From Treponema sp. UBA4873 (GTDB taxonomy: Bacteria > Spirochaetota > Spirochaetia > Treponematales > Treponemataceae): a DNA stretch of 64,000 nucleotides. A model generated the notes under the pieces. The model saw only the letters and a program-made list of their open reading frames with translations, was not told the DNA's origin and searched no databases. The stretch is taken from the NCBI GenBank assembly GCA_002399405.1, contig DHDP01000017.1, positions 1-64,000 on the forward strand, in the 5' to 3' direction. Position numbers and translations under genes: made by a program. This document shows positions 59,651 to 64,000 of the stretch, piece by piece (the first letter of the stretch is position 1; the number at the start of each line of letters is the position of its first letter).

Positions 59651-60754
59651 CTATACGACAACGACGAACTGATTTTTTCCGGCAGTTTTCGCAGCATATG
59701 CCGCGCTGTCGGCCGTTTCGAACCACTGCTTGCCCGTCATTCCGGCGTGATACACGGAGATTCCCATGCTGATTGAACAGCGGAAATCAGTATCGACAAA
59801 ATCAAAATTCATTTTGGTAAAAGCGGAACGGATTTGCTCTGCAGTATCTTCGACAGTTTCAAGATTCTGATTTTTAAACAGTACTACAAATTCATCGCCG
59901 CCGTACCGGAACACGTTTCTGTTTCCTCCGAGAAGGCGTATAAGCAGATCCGAAAAAGCAATAAGAACGGCATCGCCGCTTACATGACCGTATTTATCGT
60001 TCACGCTTTTGAAATCATCAAGGTCGATAAGCGCAAGCATCAGCGGTTCGTCTGTCTCCCTATATGATTTTATGCAGCCTGCTATTGCTTCCGCAAATGC
60101 CGTCCTGTTGCATAACCGCGTGAGCGGTTCCAGCCGGAGTTCGTTTATAAGCAGTTTCTGCTTATTGTAACTGTCGTAAATAAAATCAGTCTGCTCCCGG
60201 ACCGAATTCATAACCGCGACTGCACAATAATAAGACGTGCAGCAAATAACTATAACGACAGCGGCGGTGCCCACTGTCATGGATACGTCGTATTTTTCTC
60301 CGCGTGCAATCCATCTGGCGAGCGATAAAACGGCGCCGGCAAGAGATGCAATAAAAACGGAAAGAAGAAGTTTCCTGTCCGACAAAACAGCGGAGAGAAA
60401 AATGGCAAAGCAGGGCAGGACAAGTACAATAACATAATAATTGTGAAAAAAGGAAATTACCGACATAATAACAAAAAAAAGAAATATTACGGCATAATTC
60501 TTCTGTTTGAGTCCGTGGGACGGAGAATGTATAAAGCGGGTCACAATTATCAGGATGAGTAAATTAATTCCGCTGGGAACAGCAACGTAATTGAACCAGT
60601 AATGCGGCAGAGTCCGGTATTCAGTACAAAATCTGAAAAAAAATCCAAAAACGACTTCCATAACAAGAAGCGCGGCAAACACGAGCCAGCTGATGCTGAG
60701 AATCCGTTTCTGCCATCGTTTGTAATAGCCGATTTTGTATTCCGTAAAATCCAT
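59651..60754 (-). CDS. Membrane GGDEF protein, diguanylate cyclase
   Basis: The 367-residue product has about six transmembrane helices in the first 185 residues and a C-terminal GGDEF domain (about 205-367): TRLCNRTAF, ALIDLDDFKSVNDKYGHVSGD (metal Asp) and FRYGGDEFVVLF (the active site). It should make cyclic di-GMP from GTP in response to a signal at the membrane. The usual inhibitory RxxD before GGDEF is replaced by GGNR, so product inhibition through that site is unlikely. The gene starts eight bases after a -10 box and shares an mRNA with the DNA methyltransferase. Confidence 0.92.
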   Translation of the reverse strand: MDFTEYKIGYYKRWQKRILSISWLVFAALLVMEVVFGFFFRFCTEYRTLPHYWFNYVAVPSGINLLILIIVTRFIHSPSHGLKQKNYAVIFLFFVIMSVISFFHNYYVIVLVLPCFAIFLSAVLSDRKLLLSVFIASLAGAVLSLARWIARGEKYDVSMTVGTAAVVIVICCTSYYCAVAVMNSVREQTDFIYDSYNKQKLLINELRLEPLTRLCNRTAFAEAIAGCIKSYRETDEPLMLALIDLDDFKSVNDKYGHVSGDAVLIAFSDLLIRLLGGNRNVFRYGGDEFVVLFKNQNLETVEDTAEQIRSAFTKMNFDFVDTDFRCSISMGISVYHAGMTGKQWFETADSAAYAAKTAGKNQFVVVV

Positions 60755-60762
60755 ATTTATAG

Positions 60763-60791
60763 AATATAACCTTCCCGGCCCGGTTTTACAA
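60763..60791 (-). promoter_or_regulatory. Leaderless-type promoter of the GGDEF gene
   Basis: Minus strand: -35 TTGTAA (60791-60786), a 17-bp spacer, -10 TATATT (60768-60763), eight bases to the ATG at 60754. The -35 overlaps the last codons of aroA. Confidence 0.65.
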
Positions 60792-62177
60792 TATTGCGAA
60801 ACCGGCTCCTATTCTGTTCATAACGTCGAAAAAACCGGGAAATGAAACCGAACAGCATTCGGCATCTTTTACGGTAAGCGTTTCGCCGTCAGGCATTGCC
60901 GGTCCCAGACACGACAAAGCCATTGCAACGCGGTGGTCGCCGTAACTTTCGACTGTGCCTCCGTGCAGCGTGAACAGACTGTTTTTTTCACCGGACTGCG
61001 TGAGCGGCGCGTGGCCGTGTATGACAAGGCAGTCGGGACCTTCCTCCGTATTTACTCCGAGTTTCTCAAGTTCTTTTTTCATCACGTCGATGCGGTCCGT
61101 CTCTTTTCTGCGGCAGACACCGACGTCTTCTATTATGGTTGTACCTTCTATTACGCACGCGATTGCGGCGACTGCGCAGATGGCATCGGGAAAGCCCGCA
61201 AGGTTCACGTGCAGTTCACCAGCCGGCAGTTTTTGCGCCGAAAGTCTGCCCGGAACAGCACCGCTCGCGGCATGAGCGCGCCGGCCGCCTCGTACTGTAA
61301 GATTCCCCTCTGCCCGGTCCCACGAAATATCGGCACCGACGGACTGAAGCACGTGCACGATTGCATCGTCTCCCTGACTTCCTGAACCGTCGACGTTTTC
61401 TATGACAATCTCGCTGTCAGTCATCAAAGCTGCAATAAGCGGAAACGCAACTGCTTCCCAGTCGGACGGAATCGTGCGGTCGAAAGCGGGAATCGGCGCG
61501 GGGCCGGCAACGGTAATATGTCTGAAATCGGGTGCTACTGATACTTTTACGCCGAAACTCTCGAGCCACAGGCGCGTCATCGTGAGATACGGCGTTTCCT
61601 TCGGATCGGTGAGCTCTATTTCAAGCGTTCCGTTCATGCGCGTCGCGGCCATCATCATGCCGCTCACGTATTGGGAAAGCGTTCCGTCAGTGACGACCTT
61701 ATACTTCGTCACCGGGCCGTCGATGAGCAGCGGCGGCGCGTTCTTTCCCGGGCGGGAAATATATGCGCCGCAGCCGAGCTGACGCAGTGCATCCGCAACA
61801 TGCTCGACCGGACGATTTCTGATCGACTCGTCGCCCGTGAATATGCTCCAGCCGGGAAACGTCGCGGCAATCGGCGACATAAAATACAGAAGCGAGCCTG
61901 AATCCCCGACGTTCACGACATCGTCGGGAAGATGAACAGATTTTCCCGCCCCTTCCACTGTCCAGACAGCGTCGTCTCCGCCGCCGAAATCAACTTTTGC
62001 GCCTAAAAGCGGAAGGGCATTCGCCGCAGACAGGCAGTCGGCACTCGGAAGCGGATTTGAAATATGCGACGTACCTTCTGCAAGCGACGCAAGCAGAAGA
62101 GCACGGATTGTGTGACTTTTTGAGCCGGGTACACGGATTTTCCCCTGCAATACTGTTTTTCGTGATATAGCGTCCAT
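60786..62177 (-). CDS. aroA: 3-phosphoshikimate 1-carboxyvinyltransferase (EPSP synthase)
   Basis: The 463-residue enzyme joins phosphoenolpyruvate to shikimate-3-phosphate in aromatic amino acid synthesis. Motifs: VPGSKSHTIRALLLASLAEG (about 14-33, catalytic Lys and Arg), NVGDSGSLLYFM (about 84-95), RPVEHVADALRQLG (about 116) and VESYGDHRVAMALS (about 410). The start MDAISRKTVLQGKIRVPGSK was chosen because it fits the family and follows a -10 box by seven bases; a longer in-frame reading to 62306 crosses the divergent promoter. No other aro gene is nearby. Confidence 0.95.
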   Translation of the reverse strand: MDAISRKTVLQGKIRVPGSKSHTIRALLLASLAEGTSHISNPLPSADCLSAANALPLLGAKVDFGGGDDAVWTVEGAGKSVHLPDDVVNVGDSGSLLYFMSPIAATFPGWSIFTGDESIRNRPVEHVADALRQLGCGAYISRPGKNAPPLLIDGPVTKYKVVTDGTLSQYVSGMMMAATRMNGTLEIELTDPKETPYLTMTRLWLESFGVKVSVAPDFRHITVAGPAPIPAFDRTIPSDWEAVAFPLIAALMTDSEIVIENVDGSGSQGDDAIVHVLQSVGADISWDRAEGNLTVRGGRRAHAASGAVPGRLSAQKLPAGELHVNLAGFPDAICAVAAIACVIEGTTIIEDVGVCRRKETDRIDVMKKELEKLGVNTEEGPDCLVIHGHAPLTQSGEKNSLFTLHGGTVESYGDHRVAMALSCLGPAMPDGETLTVKDAECCSVSFPGFFDVMNRIGAGFAIL

Positions 62178-62184
62178 TCCGCAG

Positions 62185-62262
62185 ATTCTATCACAAGTAA
62201 CATGCTTTTGAAAAGCAAACGCCCGGGTTTTCATTGCAAATACGCGTTTTTTCTGATATGCT
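62185..62262. promoter_or_regulatory. Divergent leaderless-type promoters of aroA and the purH-like gene
   Basis: Minus strand: -10 TAGAAT (62190-62185), seven bases to the ATG at 62177, with only a weak -35. Plus strand: -35 TTGCAA (62234-62239), 17 bp, -10 TATGCT (62257-62262), six bases to the ATG at 62269. Confidence 0.6.
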
Positions 62263-62268
62263 TTCCGT

Positions 62269-63876
62269 ATGAAAAAACGGGCGATTTTGTGTACGGCCGA
62301 CACCAAAAACCTTACGGAGCTGGCTCAATATCTCATTTCGGAAGGATGGGAATTGATTTCTGCAGGCCGCACCGGCAAATTTCTGGCTGACAGTGAAATA
62401 CCGTATACGGAAGCCTCTGCTCTCATTGAGACGTCTCCTTCTTTTTCCACGTACATGACGATGTATCGCTCCATTCTTACGACAGGCCTGCAGCAGGACA
62501 GGAGCGATTATTTCGACGACTACGAGGAAATCAATATGGTCTGCATCAATATCTCTCCGTCCCTTAAAAGCAGTACCGATTTTACAGAGAATGATGATTC
62601 TGACAATTATATAGATGTCCGATGTTCTTCGCTTGTGCAGGCCGGATGCAGAAACTACAAAAACGTCCTCGTACTGACGGACCCGGCCGATTATCAGGAA
62701 ATAATGATTCAGATGAAAACGCAGAGCGTCTCGGCAGAATTCCGTCTCTATCTTGCAGGCAAGGCGTTCAATATGATTTCCGCCTGCAGCGCTTCCGCTG
62801 CAGATTCAATTATGCTCCGGACAGGCAGGGAAACATATCCGAGATACTTCACGGTTCCCTACAAAAAGGCATTCGATCTTGAAAGCGGCGCGGCGGGACA
62901 TCAGTCCGCAAGTTTGTATATGCTGCCTGAATTTATCGGAGCGCTCGGCGGTATTAAAAAACTGCAGGGAAAGGAAATTTCGTACAATCTTTATATCAAC
63001 ATAGACGCCGTATGGAAAGGACTCTGCCTCTTTTCGTCGCAGCTGAAAAACGCGGCTGCCGTTCACGGAGCCGACTTTGAAGGAAATCCGACGGTAACGC
63101 AGTTCACGCCGGCGGCGGGTTCCGTTTACGCGTATTCGGTCAAGCACGGCATTCCGGTGAGCGCCGCACTCGGCTCAAACGCTGCAGAGTCGTACCGGAA
63201 GATGTTCAACTGCGGAAAAGCGGCTCTGGACGGGGCTGTGACAGGTTTCAGTGCCGTCGTCAACGAAGACGCGGCACAGGAAATTGTCAAATCGAATCTT
63301 ACCGCGGTCATCGCACCGGGGTTTACATCGGACGCGCGTATTGCTCTCGCCGCAAAAAAGAACATGCGCCTTATTACCATGACAAAGCCGGCTCTTTTTT
63401 CTTATGACTTCCGCTCGCTCGACGGCGGGCTTCTCATCGAAAGCGCGGATGCGACGCTCTTCAAAAACTGGAATTTCGTAACAAAGACAAGGCCTACCCT
63501 GCAGCAGATAGATGAAATGGCGTTCGGACAGCTGATTATTATGGGAGCAAAACAGGACGCCGCAGTCGTCATAAAGGATATGACAACGGCGGGTATGTGC
63601 TGCGCTGCGATGCTTCCTTCGGACGCATGCCTTGCGGCGCTTGACCATTCAGTCAAAAATGTGCAGGCGGGGCTCACAAACAGCACCGATAACGCCGAGG
63701 TTCTGGTATGCGGTTCCGTACTTCCGTTCGTCCCGGAACTGGCGGATATTGCGGACCGCGGTATCCGCGCAATACTGCAGCCGGGCGGTGCTTCAAACGA
63801 CGATGAGTTTATCAAATTCTGCAACGACCGTAATATATCAATGGTTTTCACCGGTATTGAGCATTCCGGCTGCTGA
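62269..63876 (+). CDS. PurH-like protein (AICAR transformylase/IMP cyclohydrolase homologue) with altered active sites
   Basis: The 535-residue product has the length and order of PurH. The N-terminal cyclohydrolase-like part begins RAILCTADTKNLTELAQYL and has ELISAGRTGKFL (compare STGGTA in the family), but the usual GRVKTLHP stretch is missing around residues 50-75. In the transformylase part LQGKEISYNLYINID, VKHGIPVSAALG (Lys-His retained), PGFTSDARIALAAKKNMRLI and the ending QPGGASNDDEFIKFCNDR, then MVFTGIEHSGC, are recognisable. The family's KSNA reads KQDA, and the GxGQxSR segment reads CCAAMLPSDA. It may be a diverged or inactive paralogue, or may act on another substrate. The message is leaderless by its promoter spacing. 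Confidence 0.8.
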   Translation: MKKRAILCTADTKNLTELAQYLISEGWELISAGRTGKFLADSEIPYTEASALIETSPSFSTYMTMYRSILTTGLQQDRSDYFDDYEEINMVCINISPSLKSSTDFTENDDSDNYIDVRCSSLVQAGCRNYKNVLVLTDPADYQEIMIQMKTQSVSAEFRLYLAGKAFNMISACSASAADSIMLRTGRETYPRYFTVPYKKAFDLESGAAGHQSASLYMLPEFIGALGGIKKLQGKEISYNLYINIDAVWKGLCLFSSQLKNAAAVHGADFEGNPTVTQFTPAAGSVYAYSVKHGIPVSAALGSNAAESYRKMFNCGKAALDGAVTGFSAVVNEDAAQEIVKSNLTAVIAPGFTSDARIALAAKKNMRLITMTKPALFSYDFRSLDGGLLIESADATLFKNWNFVTKTRPTLQQIDEMAFGQLIIMGAKQDAAVVIKDMTTAGMCCAAMLPSDACLAALDHSVKNVQAGLTNSTDNAEVLVCGSVLPFVPELADIADRGIRAILQPGGASNDDEFIKFCNDRNISMVFTGIEHSGC

Positions 63877-63886
63877 GCGGAGGGGG

Positions 63887-63921
63887 AAATGATGATCGTG
63901 CGTCCTGTACCACCATCATTT
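63887..63921 (+). terminator. Possible terminator before mraY
   Basis: AAATGATG (63887-63894) and CATCATTT (63914-63921) pair around a 19-base loop, followed by TTAG. The stem is AT-rich and the T-run is short; it is a weak candidate. Confidence 0.4.
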
Positions 63922-63937
63922 TTAGAGGAGTTCATAT

Positions 63938-64000
63938 ATGTTGTATTATCTTGGAGCATACCTTCAGCAATTTTTCGGACCGGCCCGTCTGCTCCAGTCC
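63938..64000 (+). CDS. mraY: Probable phospho-N-acetylmuramoyl-pentapeptide-transferase, partial
   Basis: ATG at 63938 follows AGAGGAG at a good distance, and the frame stays open to the right edge: MLYYLGAYLQQFFGPARLLQ. An amphipathic-hydrophobic start with these features resembles the N-terminus of MraY, the enzyme that makes lipid I in peptidoglycan synthesis. Only 21 residues are visible, so this is a weak identification. Confidence 0.45.
   Translation, partial: MLYYLGAYLQQFFGPARLLQS

Noticed and set aside
1..64000. tRNA, rRNA, prophage or insertion-sequence genes
   Set aside because: No tRNA-like cloverleaf, rRNA segment, phage gene or IS transposase with terminal repeats was found. 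The Rpn genes are named putative transposases by family but show no element ends.

Overview
The window looks like chromosome from a spirochaete of the Treponema type with roughly 50% GC. The pointers are outer-membrane beta-barrel proteins ending in phenylalanine, spirochaete-style lipoproteins with relaxed lipoboxes, a MurE with an altered diamino-acid motif, many sugar ABC systems with periplasmic sensors, and Rpn-family genes. This assignment is inference from protein character; no rRNA or tRNA gene is present to test it.

Layout. 1-434 is the start of an Rpn nuclease cut by the left edge. 435-5930 holds two copies of an outer-membrane porin plus lipoprotein module, arranged head to head around a serine recombinase (3091-3726). 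Copy A (minus strand, 2871 to 764) is intact. Copy B (plus strand) is broken in a telling way: its ribosome-binding site, signal peptide and first 72 codons lie inverted (3802-4031) directly before the rest of the gene (4032-4997). Flipping these 230 bases on paper rebuilds an uninterrupted 393-residue porin, two residues shorter than copy A, with a strong ribosome-binding site behind a TATAAT promoter. This looks like a phase-variable porin caught in the OFF state.

6047-11538 carries a Rel/SpoT homologue with a damaged hydrolase motif, two small genes, a second Rpn gene and argG. 11777-15056 is a CUT1-type sugar ABC operon with no ATPase, behind a perfect 26-bp palindrome. 15109-18055 is murE-ddl. 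18069-23712 (minus) holds an M20 peptidase, galE, an ABC-F ATPase and a lipoprotein. 23791-28726 has pepF, an adenosine-deaminase-like gene and mnmG. 28774-30870 (minus) has a small membrane lipoprotein and an amino-acid:sodium symporter behind a glycine riboswitch. 31051-34820 (plus) has a possible leader peptide, mgtE, prfA and prmC.

34822-44100 (minus) is a complete sugar uptake and sensing locus: an anchored binding protein, a YesM-type kinase, a YesN/AraC-type regulator, a second binding lipoprotein, then ChvE/GguA/GguB-like transporter genes whose promoter carries two 12-bp direct repeats 41 bp apart. 44140-45491 is a PilZ gene followed by an RlmM-like methyltransferase. 45604-54864 is one gene for a 3086-residue secreted repeat protein with a C-terminal FlgD-like or sorting-tail-like domain. 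55089-63876 holds a third Rpn gene, ychF, a nuclease-family lipoprotein, a Dam-like DNA methyltransferase, a GGDEF enzyme, aroA and a degenerate PurH-like protein. The first 21 codons of a probable mraY close the window.

A theme not captured by gene names: about twelve genes have a sigma-70 -10 box ending only 4-9 bases before their ATG and no ribosome-binding site. They appear to be transcribed as leaderless mRNAs, alongside neighbours with ordinary strong ribosome-binding sites.
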